From: Thiobius zoothamnicola
Lineage (GTDB): Bacteria > Pseudomonadota > Gammaproteobacteria > Chromatiales > Chromatiaceae
Length of the DNA: 64,000 nt
Direction of reading: 5' to 3'
Assembly (NCBI GenBank): GCA_963678215.1
Contig: OY782758.1
Location: forward strand, 992,001-1,056,000
Shown in pieces: positions 18,063 to 26,990 of the stretch (position 1 is the stretch's first letter; each line of letters begins with the position of its first letter). A program made the position numbers and the translations under genes. Under the pieces are notes generated by a model. It ran no database searches, had not been told where the DNA came from, and saw nothing but the letters and a program-made list of their open reading frames with translations.

Positions 18063-18782
18063 ATGAACGCTGGAACCCCCCGCCTTATCATCGCCCTTGA
18101 CTATGCCGAACAAACACCCGCCTGGCGCTTAATTGAACAACTGGATCCCAGTCTGTGCCGTTTAAAAATCGGTAAGGAAATGTTCACCCGCTTTGGCCCG
18201 GATTTTGTCCGACAGGCCATCCAACAGGGTTTCGACATCTTTCTGGATTTGAAATATCACGATATTCCCAACACTGTTGCCGCCGCCTGTGACGCCGCCG
18301 CCGATCTTGGAGTATGGATGTTAAACCTGCATGCTTCGGGCGGACGGAAAATGATGGAGGCCGCGATGAATCGCTTAGCCCAGCACCAACAAGCACCTTT
18401 GGTGATCGGGGTGACAATTCTCACGGCGCTTGATGATTCAGACCTCGTCGAAATTGGCTATCAGGGTACTGCACAAGCCAACGTCAACCGACTCGCCACT
18501 CTGGCCGCTGACAGCGGGTTGAACGGTGTCGTCTGCTCACCGTTGGAAGCCCACGCATTACGTCAACAACACCCTGAAAACTTTCTGCTCGTCACGCCCG
18601 GCATACGTGCTGCCAACGACCCAAAAGACGACCAGATCCGCAAAGCCACACCAGCCGACGCCATCAAAAATGGTGCCAGCCACTTGGTGATCGGCAGACC
18701 TGTCACGCAAGCGGCCAATCCCCAGCAAGCTTTGATGACTATTCATCAGGCAGTCACCCAGGCACTTCCCGATCAACCGTAA
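18063..18782 (+). CDS. pyrF: Orotidine 5'-phosphate decarboxylase
   Basis: The enzyme makes UMP from OMP, the last step of de novo pyrimidine synthesis. The active-site signature DLKYHDIPNTV is present, as is the phosphate loop (LVTPGIR, VIGRPVT). The ATG at 18063 (MNAGTPRLIIALD) follows the lapB stop by 2 nt and gives 239 residues; an in-frame extension inside lapB is not credible. Confidence 0.96.
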   Translation: MNAGTPRLIIALDYAEQTPAWRLIEQLDPSLCRLKIGKEMFTRFGPDFVRQAIQQGFDIFLDLKYHDIPNTVAAACDAAADLGVWMLNLHASGGRKMMEAAMNRLAQHQQAPLVIGVTILTALDDSDLVEIGYQGTAQANVNRLATLAADSGLNGVVCSPLEAHALRQQHPENFLLVTPGIRAANDPKDDQIRKATPADAIKNGASHLVIGRPVTQAANPQQALMTIHQAVTQALPDQP

Positions 18783-18836
18783 AACAAACGACCAAAGCAA
18801 CGGTTCACCACTTAACCCATTTTTAATGGAAGCGAT

Positions 18837-19430
18837 ATGGATGCCAACTACCTGACAAACCCACTGATTTTTCTGATTGAAGTGATTTTGGGCCTTTATG
18901 CCTTACTCGTCATGCTACGTTTTTTGCTGCAAAAACTGCGCGCTGATTTTTACAATCCGCTATCCCAGTTCATCGTTAAACTGACTACGCCGGCATTAAA
19001 CCCGCTCAGACGCATCATTCCCGGTTTCGCCGGCATGGACATCTCATCCCTGGTGCTTGCCTGGTTGGTCACAGCGCTGCAACTCTGGCTTGTCCTGATT
19101 TTAGGTGACCCGGGTTCGGTGTCTTCCACCTCGCTGCTGCTGCCCTTACTTCTGGCGATCCCCGAATTAATTCAACTGACCATCAATATTTTCCTGTTCG
19201 CCGTCATCATTCAGGCGGTGCTAAGCTGGTTTGGCAATGCCCATTACAATCCAGCTTACAGTTTCTTGAACCATTTGACGGAGCCACTGCTCAGACCAGC
19301 CAGACGGATGATTCCCGCAATCAGCGGGATTGATTTATCCCCAATGGCGGTCATGCTTGGCCTGATCTTACTCAAAATGTTGTTGATTCCACCGATACGG
19401 GGTTTGGCGTTGGTATTGGGTAATCCATAA
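18837..19430 (+). CDS. YggT family membrane protein
   Basis: The 197-residue protein is a tandem of two YGGT repeats, each with a membrane hairpin and the PLRRIIPGFAGMD or PARRMIPAISGID motif before a helix. YggT proteins are linked to osmotic stress tolerance in bacteria and to thylakoid or chloroplast division in plants and cyanobacteria; the molecular role is unknown. The usual partner proC is not adjacent. Confidence 0.88.
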   Translation: MDANYLTNPLIFLIEVILGLYALLVMLRFLLQKLRADFYNPLSQFIVKLTTPALNPLRRIIPGFAGMDISSLVLAWLVTALQLWLVLILGDPGSVSSTSLLLPLLLAIPELIQLTINIFLFAVIIQAVLSWFGNAHYNPAYSFLNHLTEPLLRPARRMIPAISGIDLSPMAVMLGLILLKMLLIPPIRGLALVLGNP

Positions 19431-19450
19431 GAACCGGTTTGGGCCTCACC

Positions 19451-20008
19451 TTATTGAAGAAAGAAAGTCACCGGAAAGATCTCCGTGATTAACATGATTA
19501 ACCGTCCGCCAGAATAAACCGCGTAAGTTCTGGCGACCACTTCAACCTCAGGAGAAACCTTAAAGTGATCCGCCAAATCGCCGGCGCGGAAACGTGAAAA
19601 ACAAAGAATCTCCTTGAAAGTTTCAACCCGGTGTCTTTCCCATAAACGGCCAATCGGTTCCTGCAAGCCCAGCAAATCCGCATAAAAAGGCGCGGGCAAA
19701 TGCGCCAATAAAATCACCGACTCCGCATACACCCAATTGACCTGGGTACGTTGGCCTTGCAGCAGCACTTTGCGCTCCAGCACGCTAGTGCCAATGTAAT
19801 CATCCAGGCATTGGGATGGATGGTAAGTCAAACTCACTTGCCGGGTGGCCGCCTCATGTAATTTGAGCACCTGAATATCTTCCTGCAAATATTGCTCTAA
19901 CATATCAGTGACTGTGCCGTCAGTGATCAACAATAAACGCTGAAAGCAGCTCAACCCAGCCAACAATCGCTGGTCAACTTCACCACACACCAACGGCTTC
20001 ACACCCAT
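19451..20008 (-). CDS. Chorismate lyase-like protein (UbiC/DUF98 family)
   Basis: The 185-residue protein has the family landmarks: LLLITDGTVTDMLE near the N-terminus, the RKVLLQG strand, VYAESVI and PIGRLW with a following Glu. Chorismate lyases remove pyruvate from chorismate to give 4-hydroxybenzoate, the ubiquinone ring precursor. That fits the two ubiquinone hydroxylases at 24.6-27.0 kb, though they are not in the same operon and the usual ubiA partner is absent. It lies 36 nt downstream of the MFS gene. Confidence 0.72.
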   Translation of the reverse strand: MGVKPLVCGEVDQRLLAGLSCFQRLLLITDGTVTDMLEQYLQEDIQVLKLHEAATRQVSLTYHPSQCLDDYIGTSVLERKVLLQGQRTQVNWVYAESVILLAHLPAPFYADLLGLQEPIGRLWERHRVETFKEILCFSRFRAGDLADHFKVSPEVEVVARTYAVYSGGRLIMLITEIFPVTFFLQ

Positions 20009-20044
20009 ACGCCCATCACTGTTTTCGTCAACACCATGAGAACC

Positions 20045-21202
20045 CTACCTCCTACAAGCCAACCATCCGGCGATTAACGCGCCCAGCAAAGCGCACAAAG
20101 CCGCCAATGCAAAAGTCAAACCAGCGCCGACGCTCTCCCATAAATAACCGCTGCACAAACTGCCAATCGCGCCGCCTGCCCCATAACTGATACTGGAATA
20201 TAACGCCTGCCCCCTACCCTGCAACCGACCACGAAAATGATGCTGCACCAAATGCATTGAGGCGACATGCGACAACCCAAAGGTCCCTGCATGCAATAAT
20301 TGGGCGAATAACAACGCTGACAGACTGTCTGGCCAATAACCAATCAATGACCAGCGTAAGGCAGCCAGCAGTAAACTGGCCAACAATAACCATTCCGCAC
20401 GCCAATACGCCAAGGCTCGATGTATCACCATAAACAACAAGACTTCGGCGACCACGGCTGACGCCCACAGTTGCCCGATCAGGGTTTTACTATACCCATA
20501 TTCCGACATATGGATGGAATAAAACGTATAGTAAGGCCCGTGACTGACCTGCATTAAAAAGATAACGGCGAAAAACCCGAGCACAGTAGGCTGAACCAGC
20601 AACTTACGCAACGGCTCTTGCTGCGACGGATGCGGCTCCGGATCAGGGTCGCTGACCATCAAAGCACTTAACCAAATGCCAGCGAACAGCGCCAGTACGA
20701 CTGGCATAATCACTTCGGCCCCATATTGATCCACCAGCATGCCCAGCAACGCAACGACCACAACAAAACCGATCGACCCCCAGATACGAATCAGCGCATA
20801 ACGTGATACTTTCCCATCACGCCGCAAATAGGTGAATGTAACAACCTCAAACTGGGGCAGCGACGCATTCCAGAAGAAACTGAACAACACCATCACCAAA
20901 GCAATCAATCCATAGCTCTCTGCCCCATAAATCCCGATGAAACTCACCATGGAGAGTAAAGCAGCAAGCCGGACAATCGACATCCGGTGGCCAAGATGAT
21001 CGCCCAACCAACCCCAAATATTAGGAGCGATGATCTTAGTGACCATTAGAATCGCCATCAACTCGCCTATCGCCACCGCGTTAAAACCGCGATGCTGCAA
21101 CCAAAGCCCCCAATAAGGGACCAAAGCGCCCAATACCGCAAAATAAAAAAAATAGAAGTTGGACAAACGCCAGTACAAAGGATATTTCGGGGAAATTATT
21201 CG
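20045..21202 (-). CDS. MFS transporter, phenylpropionate (HcaT)-like
   Basis: The protein of about 385 residues has 12 predicted helices and belongs to the MFS_1-like PPP group, judged by the N-terminus (YWRLSNFYFFYFAVLGALVPYW) and a conserved GSIGFV segment in helix 5. The substrate is unknown; aromatic acids or sugars are possible. The Met at 21202 (MRIISPKYP) gives the family-like start, while the frame stays open to 21247. No clear Shine-Dalgarno decides between them. Confidence 0.8.
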   Translation of the reverse strand, partial: RIISPKYPLYWRLSNFYFFYFAVLGALVPYWGLWLQHRGFNAVAIGELMAILMVTKIIAPNIWGWLGDHLGHRMSIVRLAALLSMVSFIGIYGAESYGLIALVMVLFSFFWNASLPQFEVVTFTYLRRDGKVSRYALIRIWGSIGFVVVVALLGMLVDQYGAEVIMPVVLALFAGIWLSALMVSDPDPEPHPSQQEPLRKLLVQPTVLGFFAVIFLMQVSHGPYYTFYSIHMSEYGYSKTLIGQLWASAVVAEVLLFMVIHRALAYWRAEWLLLASLLLAALRWSLIGYWPDSLSALLFAQLLHAGTFGLSHVASMHLVQHHFRGRLQGRGQALYSSISYGAGGAIGSLCSGYLWESVGAGLTFALAALCALLGALIAGWLACRR

Positions 21203-21447
21203 CATTTCGACGCAAGCAGATTGATAACAGCAGAGACAAAGCGACAATGCGATGTTTTGAAGTCAATCGCATATTTTGTTAGTTTACGCCGGATGTCACG
21301 CTGAAATTCAAATATCGCCGTTTCACATTAGAAATTTCCGCAAACAAACGCTCAGCGCAGAGGAAGCCGCCGACCTAGCAAGCCAGGGATAGCCCGCTAT
21401 CAAAACTCAATCCAGAGTTTCCCAACTGACTTAACAGGAGAGTAGCC

Positions 21448-22845
21448 ATGGCCAGAACAGCTGTCGTGCGCAAAATCAACCCTCAGCACCATATGGCTCA
21501 ACCAGCTGGATCGGGACACGCCTCAACACAATTTAATGTCTTCACCCAACGCGACCTTGGCAAAATCCAGCAACTGAACAAACTACCAGAGGAAATACGC
21601 TTTGAAATGCAAGTGGTTTCATCCGTATTACCCTTCCGCGTCAACGAATATGTCATCAATGAACTGATTGACTGGAACAACACGCCGGATGACCCAATCT
21701 ATCAACTGACCTTTCCTCAACGCAACATGCTGGCACCAGAGATTTATGACCGCATGGCGCAAGCGCATCGCAATAAACTGGACGCCGAGTCCATCAAAAC
21801 ATTAGCGAAAACACTGCGTAACGAACTCAACCCCCATCCCGCCGGCCAAATGCAGATGAATATTCCGCAATTGGGAAATGGCGAAATCTTGAACGGCCTG
21901 CAACATAAATACCGGGAAACCGTTCTGTTTTTCCCCGGCAAAGGACAAACCTGCCATAGCTACTGCACCTTCTGCTTCCGCTGGGCGCAATTCGTCGGCG
22001 ATAAGAATTTGCGCATGTCCACCACCGAAGCAGCGAAACTGCATACCTATCTTGCCAAACATACCGAAGTCTCTGACCTGCTGGTGACCGGCGGCGATCC
22101 CATGGTGATGAAAACCAAATTCCTGGTTGAATACCTGGAACCTTTACTACGCCCAGAATTCAACCATATACAAACCATTCGCATTGGCACCAAGGCGCTG
22201 ACCTTCTGGCCACAACGCTTTGTGACGGACGAGGACGCCGACGCACTGATCACCCTTTTGGAGCGCCTGGTCAACGCGGGCAAACATGTCGCCATCATGG
22301 CGCATTACAACCACTGGCGTGAATTAAGCACCCCAATATCCCATCAAGCAATAGCCCGGTTACGCAACACAGGTGCTGAAATCCGCTGCCAAGGCCCGCT
22401 GCTGGCGCATATCAATGACGATGCCAACGTTTGGGCCAAAATGTGGAAGATGCAAGTCAAGCTGGGCATGATCCCATACTACATGTTCGTCGAACGCGAC
22501 ACTGGCGCTCGCCATTACTTTGAAGTACCGCTCGCCCAGGCATGGCATATTTACCGTGACGCCATGCAACAAGTCTCCGGATTAGGCCGTACGGCGCGCG
22601 GCCCCAGCATGAGCGCCAGCCCCGGCAAAGTGGAGATTCAAGGCATCACGGAAATCAAAGGCGAAAAAGTTTTCGTGCTCCGTTTCGTCCAGGGCCGTAA
22701 TCCTGACTGGGTGCAACGCCCATTTTTTGCGCAATACGATCCCCAGGCCACTTGGCTGGACCAACTCAAACCCGCTTTTGGCGAAAAAGAATTTTTCTTC
22801 AGCGCCGACTACCGGGAAATCCAGCAAGCGCGCAAGGTTGCATAA
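21448..22845 (+). CDS. KamA-family radical SAM aminomutase
   Basis: The 465-residue protein has the radical SAM cluster motif C169-x3-C173-x2-C176 (CHSYCTFC), a LVTGGDPMVM strand and the KamA-type C-terminal half. Lysine 2,3-aminomutase moves the alpha-amino group to the beta position using SAM, a 4Fe-4S cluster and PLP. No ablB acetyltransferase or lysine degradation gene is adjacent, so the substrate and role (beta-lysine osmolyte or other) are open. Length exceeds EpmB-type enzymes. AGGAGAG precedes the ATG at good spacing. Confidence 0.8.
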   Translation: MARTAVVRKINPQHHMAQPAGSGHASTQFNVFTQRDLGKIQQLNKLPEEIRFEMQVVSSVLPFRVNEYVINELIDWNNTPDDPIYQLTFPQRNMLAPEIYDRMAQAHRNKLDAESIKTLAKTLRNELNPHPAGQMQMNIPQLGNGEILNGLQHKYRETVLFFPGKGQTCHSYCTFCFRWAQFVGDKNLRMSTTEAAKLHTYLAKHTEVSDLLVTGGDPMVMKTKFLVEYLEPLLRPEFNHIQTIRIGTKALTFWPQRFVTDEDADALITLLERLVNAGKHVAIMAHYNHWRELSTPISHQAIARLRNTGAEIRCQGPLLAHINDDANVWAKMWKMQVKLGMIPYYMFVERDTGARHYFEVPLAQAWHIYRDAMQQVSGLGRTARGPSMSASPGKVEIQGITEIKGEKVFVLRFVQGRNPDWVQRPFFAQYDPQATWLDQLKPAFGEKEFFFSADYREIQQARKVA

Positions 22846-23386
22846 ACCCACACGCTTGAATTATCCGATGATAGTGGATCGACGGAAACGAACCGGAACA
22901 TGGCATCCAGCCTATTAACGCTAACCCGTGCAAAAGTCGGTGAAACCGAAATCCATAATACCCAATAGGCATGAATACCCAATTCATTCAGGTATGCGAT
23001 CTATTAAGAACGATGTTCAGAGGGAAAGCACCGGCTTGCAAGCCAATCAGACTGAGAAAAGTGAATGCAGGGCGGCTGGGGTATTCATGCATTGTCAAAG
23101 CTTGAGTATGTTTTGGGGACTCGGATGTCCCAAAACACATCATGAAAGCAAAGACACGCCGGTGATCACAATCTGCGCGAAGTCCAGTCTGCCCCCCGTT
23201 ACTGCATGATGCACCATCTTTTTTCAACACGCCGTTGGCAGTCCTCATGAAAATAGCTGGTCGAATTCTCGTCAATCCCCCTCGTAATTGGACGTTTTTC
23301 CGAAAGTCATCCGTAGATCTATTCTGCTGCGGGTATAGTATGAGCAAACCGCTGTATGCGGTTCAATAACTCAAGAAGGAACTTTC
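22846..23386. other. Intergenic region with inverted repeats, no convincing gene
   Basis: Open frames on both strands here look spurious. Two structures are visible. A 122-bp unit, 22969-23090, is bounded by 12-bp perfect inverted ends (GCATGAATACCC / GGGTATTCATGC). A hairpin at 23109-23137 pairs TGTTTTGGGGAC with GTCCCAAAACA. The right end probably holds the promoter of the SHOCT gene; TATAGT near 23333 is a possible -10 element, without a clear -35. Confidence 0.45.
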
Positions 23387-24124
23387 ATGCAAACATTGAC
23401 TCCTGCGGGCCAGAATTTGGTGGCTAACGTCTCACAACGCTATGGCATCAGCCAGGATGCTGTTATTCATATGCTGATTGCTGTCAACAATGGCGGCGGC
23501 GGCATGGCGCAGTTCAACAGTCCTGAACTCGGCGGCTCTGGACAATGGATGCGCGGCGGCATGACCATGGTCGGTGATATGTTTAACAGCGGTCTGCGTA
23601 ACACGGTCGATAATCTCTGTAACGAATTATCTAACGCCTTGGCCTCAATCCAGGTGTTTCCGGTAATCCCGGCAGGCATGCCCAATAGCACACAGTGGTG
23701 GCCAGGCAATTTGGGTATTCCTTTTTCCAGTGGCGCACAAAATAATATTCGATATGCCATTTTCCCTGGTCGCCTGGCCGTGGAGTTGGAAGGAATGGTC
23801 ACGGTGTATGATACCCTTGAGCATCAAATCAGCGGGGTGAGCCAGCAGCAAGGCGGTGATGCGTCTTTAAGCTTCAGCAGCCAGTACGGCGCAATTTCTG
23901 TCAGCACTTTGCCTGTCATATCTGGTCCAGGCATTAGCAAACCAGCTCCAACGAATTTCGCGGCATCGACAGTCGAGAATCCAGCCGCATCAACACAGGA
24001 TCTACCCTCCGCAACAGGTGACGTATTTGAACTGCTCCAGAAGCTCGTAAGTCTGCGTGATATGGGCGCAATAACTTCCGATGACTTTGAGGCAAAGAAG
24101 ACTGATCTGTTAAATAGAATCTGA
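23387..24124 (+). CDS. SHOCT-domain protein
   Basis: The 245-residue protein ends in a SHOCT domain (about residues 212-245; LLQKLVSLRDMGAITSDDFEAKK), a short oligomerisation module found at the C-termini of many proteins. The N-terminal region is Gly-rich and of unknown fold (NNGGGGMAQFN, MRGGMTMVGDMF). The start has AAGGA at 6-nt spacing. No signal peptide or membrane helix. No function can be assigned. Confidence 0.8.
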   Translation: MQTLTPAGQNLVANVSQRYGISQDAVIHMLIAVNNGGGGMAQFNSPELGGSGQWMRGGMTMVGDMFNSGLRNTVDNLCNELSNALASIQVFPVIPAGMPNSTQWWPGNLGIPFSSGAQNNIRYAIFPGRLAVELEGMVTVYDTLEHQISGVSQQQGGDASLSFSSQYGAISVSTLPVISGPGISKPAPTNFAASTVENPAASTQDLPSATGDVFELLQKLVSLRDMGAITSDDFEAKKTDLLNRI

Positions 24125-24143
24125 ACCACTTGATCATGTAGCG

Positions 24144-24329
24144 CTAGTACTCTGTCAAGCCGATAATGGCGAACTCAGTGAATTTATCTGTGTTCATGGC
24201 AAGGCGTGCGCTGGTAAAGCTGACTATCCTTGCCAGGAAGCGCAACACAGGCATGGGCGCAAACAAGTTCACCCGAAGGGTGTGCTTGTGGCGCCCCGCA
24301 GCGGCGTTATTGGGTTGACAGAGTACTAG
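24144..24329. mobile_element. MITE-like element with 15-bp perfect terminal inverted repeats
   Basis: CTAGTACTCTGTCAA at 24144-24158 is repeated inverted at 24315-24329, and similarity continues imperfectly for about 9 nt further inward. If the terminal TA dinucleotides (24145-24146 and 24327-24328) are the target duplication, the element is 180 bp, as for non-autonomous derivatives of IS630/Tc1-mariner elements. It encodes no protein of note. Its ends differ from those of the full IS630 element at 41-42 kb, so that copy is not its obvious parent. Confidence 0.7.
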
Positions 24330-24428
24330 AGTCAAGCAAATTGCTAAACTCCGGATTCTGGATAAAAACATTACTCATGAGCAACAACAAGTTTGGGATG
24401 CGATAGACAGAAGCTGCGGTGGTATTGA

Positions 24429-24572
24429 ATGATGAGATTTCTGCTTGCATCGATATTAATAGCAATCACCCACTGTTCTATCGCTGAGACACTGGATGAC
24501 AATTTCCATTACATCACCAGCGAAATAGTCAAATACACTCAAGCCTTTGAACGATGCAAAGAACTCGCCTAA
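24429..24572 (+). CDS. Possible small secreted peptide (47 residues)
   Basis: The frame encodes a basic start, a hydrophobic stretch and a likely signal peptidase site (MMRFLLASILIAITHCSIAE), then about 27 polar residues ending FERCKELA. It overlaps the end of the convergent ubiquinone hydroxylase gene by 4 nt. It could be a real short exported peptide or the truncated head of a longer secreted protein. No strong ribosome binding site is visible. Confidence 0.35.
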   Translation: MMRFLLASILIAITHCSIAETLDDNFHYITSEIVKYTQAFERCKELA

Positions 24573-25816
24573 CGCTTCACAAAATCCGGCAACTCCACAC
24601 CCTGTCCTAATGCCATCCGCTCAAACTGTTGACGCAGCACAGGTATTCTGCCGGTCAACCCCAGTCCCAAATTACGCAACGCATACAATGCCGGATTAGT
24701 GTTGCCAAACAATTGCTTAAAACCATCCATGGCCATTTGCACGGTTTGATTGTATCCCTTGCGCGCACGCTCATAGCGCCTTAATACGCCCAGTCTGCCC
24801 AAAGGTTCATGGTGCATTCGGGCATGATGCAACACGTCAATCAATGCGCCAACATCCAAAAAACCCAAATTCACGCCCTGCCCTGCCAAAGGATGAATCA
24901 CATGCGCCGCATCACCGAGTAAAGCCACGCCCGGCTTGATATAAGCGGCCGCAGTCTGTTTGCGTAATGGAAAGGCGACACGCTCGCCACGCAACGTCAA
25001 ATCACCACAACGCTTCTGACTCGCTTCGGTGAGTGCTTGATTAAAATCCGCTGCGGACATTTGCAACAAAGTTTCCGCCTGTGTTGGCGTGGTTGACCAC
25101 ACAATCGAAAAAAAATGCTGCGTCACTGGCAACAGCGCCAATGGCCCCGTCGGCATAAAACGCTGCCAAGCGGTGCTAACATTGCCTTGTTGCGTCTCCA
25201 CCGTAGCGACCACCGCCCGTTGCTGATAATCCTGCATATGACAAGGAATACCCGCCAGTTCACGCACCTGGGATTTAGCGCCATCCGCCCCGACAATCAC
25301 GCTGGCCTGAATGTGTTGACCATCCGTAAACGCCAAAGTGCTGGCTTGATCACTATGTTCTAACCCAACAATCTCTTTACCCAGGCAAACATCAATATGC
25401 GCTGCTTGTTCAATCAGTCGCCACAATGCATGCGTGATCACCCGGTTTTCCACGATATGCCCTAAGTCCGGCTCACCCAGATCCGCTGCATGGAAAGTCA
25501 CCTCGCCCAGCACCTCGCGCTCCCAGACGCACATATCCCGATAGGGCGTGATGCGCTGCCCGGCCATCAGCGGCCAGGCACCAAGCTGATCAAGCAATTG
25601 TTGCGAAGTACGGGTCAACGCGGAAACCCGCAAATCAAAACTCTCCGCCGACCATTCGGCAAGTGGGCGCTTGCGCTCCACTAAAAGCACCTGCAACCCT
25701 TGCTGAGCCGCTGCCAATGCGCAACTCGCGCCCACCATGCCGCCGCCCACGACAGCGATATCATAGCGTGATTTAACCAAGTGGAATCCCCCGGGCCAAA
25801 GACGGCAAACGACCAT
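24569..25816 (-). CDS. ubiI: FAD-dependent ubiquinone hydroxylase (UbiI/VisC-like)
   Basis: The protein of up to 415 residues is a class A flavin monooxygenase with the N-terminal VVGGGMVGAS dinucleotide motif, a VGADGAKS (DG) motif and the GDAAHVIHPLAGQG FAD motif. It hydroxylates the ring of a ubiquinone intermediate, C5 if it is UbiI. The order ygfB-pepP-ubiH-ubiI equals that of E. coli. The frame overlaps ubiH by 44 nt; a TTG at 25780, preceded by GGGGGA, is a likely alternative start closer to the family N-terminus. Confidence 0.87.
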   Translation of the reverse strand: MVVCRLWPGGFHLVKSRYDIAVVGGGMVGASCALAAAQQGLQVLLVERKRPLAEWSAESFDLRVSALTRTSQQLLDQLGAWPLMAGQRITPYRDMCVWEREVLGEVTFHAADLGEPDLGHIVENRVITHALWRLIEQAAHIDVCLGKEIVGLEHSDQASTLAFTDGQHIQASVIVGADGAKSQVRELAGIPCHMQDYQQRAVVATVETQQGNVSTAWQRFMPTGPLALLPVTQHFFSIVWSTTPTQAETLLQMSAADFNQALTEASQKRCGDLTLRGERVAFPLRKQTAAAYIKPGVALLGDAAHVIHPLAGQGVNLGFLDVGALIDVLHHARMHHEPLGRLGVLRRYERARKGYNQTVQMAMDGFKQLFGNTNPALYALRNLGLGLTGRIPVLRQQFERMALGQGVELPDFVKR

Positions 25817-26990
25817 TCAGCCCCATAGCAGCGCGGGATAAACGATGTTTAGCGAATGGCATGGCGTCCAAAGCGAGCAAGCCCAGATTTCGTCCTAACC
25901 GCAAACTCCAAAGCGGATTTGTAAACAACCGCGCCAAGCCATCGGTCGCCCGCGCCATCACACGCTGCTCACTTTCCCGCCATGCCTGATATTGCTGCAA
26001 AGCCTTGGCTGCGCCGATATCGTTCCGGTTTTCCCGTATCACATCAACCAACGCAGCGACATCCCGGATGCCGAGATTGAAACCTTGCCCCGCAATCGGA
26101 TGCAACGTGTGCGCGGCATTGCCAATCACCACAACACGGGCGCGCACGGATTGACGCGCGCGAAGCAAACCCAATGGATAGCTTTGCCGTTCGCCAACCC
26201 GCTGAAAATAGCCCAGCCGATAACCAAAACGTTGTTGAAAAGCCTGCATGAACGCCTGATCATCCAACGCCATCACCGCCTCAGCTTGATCATCTAACAC
26301 CGTCCAGACCAGTTTGCAGCGACCTTCGCTCATCGGTAACAAAGCGACTGGCCCGGTATCTGTAAAACGTTCATAAGCGCAGTTCGCGTGCGGCTGCTCA
26401 GGGGTGATATTGGCGACCAAAGCGGTCTGGCCATACGCCAGACGGACGGTCGGCATTTGCAATTGTTCACGAACAAAAGAGTGGGTGCCATCGGCGGCGA
26501 CCAATAATTTCGCGCTGAGGCGGCGCTGATGATCGGCCTGACCCACCTCAACGGTGACCTGCTCAGGTTGGTTATCAATCGCCGTCACCTTGGCAGGCGC
26601 AATAATATCCAGGCCAGTGTTTTTCGCCAAATGCGCCAATAAAGTTTGCCCCAGACGACGGGCCGTCAACACATAGCCGAGTGCAGGCACATTTTCCTCT
26701 TCCGCGCGAAGATGCGTAAAGCCAAAATGCCCCCGATCAGAAATATGAATGGCTTTGATCGCTTCAGCGTCCGGTTCCAAATCGCGCCAAACATGCATGG
26801 CCTCAAAGATACGTCGCGTGCCATACGCCAGTGCAATACCGCGATCATCGTAACTGGGCCTGCCAGCCGGATTATGCGGTGGATTCGCATCAATCAAAGC
26901 GATTTTCAGACCTTGGTCCGCCAAAGCGATCGCCAGACTCGCGCCAACCAGACCGCTGCCGACAATCATCAAATCATAATCGGTATTCAT
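25773..26990 (-). CDS. ubiH: 2-octaprenyl-6-methoxyphenol hydroxylase
   Basis: The 405-residue flavin monooxygenase shows IVGSGLVGAS at residues 9-18, the VAADGTHS motif and GNAAHTLHPIAGQG, where the usual GD is GN. It performs one of the ring hydroxylations (C1) of ubiquinone synthesis. It overlaps pepP by 4 nt, the arrangement of the E. coli pepP-ubiH-ubiI operon. Confidence 0.92.
   Translation of the reverse strand: MNTDYDLMIVGSGLVGASLAIALADQGLKIALIDANPPHNPAGRPSYDDRGIALAYGTRRIFEAMHVWRDLEPDAEAIKAIHISDRGHFGFTHLRAEEENVPALGYVLTARRLGQTLLAHLAKNTGLDIIAPAKVTAIDNQPEQVTVEVGQADHQRRLSAKLLVAADGTHSFVREQLQMPTVRLAYGQTALVANITPEQPHANCAYERFTDTGPVALLPMSEGRCKLVWTVLDDQAEAVMALDDQAFMQAFQQRFGYRLGYFQRVGERQSYPLGLLRARQSVRARVVVIGNAAHTLHPIAGQGFNLGIRDVAALVDVIRENRNDIGAAKALQQYQAWRESEQRVMARATDGLARLFTNPLWSLRLGRNLGLLALDAMPFAKHRLSRAAMGLNGRLPSLARGIPLG

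Noticed and set aside
22988..23347. Leftward 119-codon frame in the kamA-SHOCT gap
   Set aside because: It spans inverted repeats and a hairpin and has no domain or credible translation signal; more likely a product of repeat sequence.
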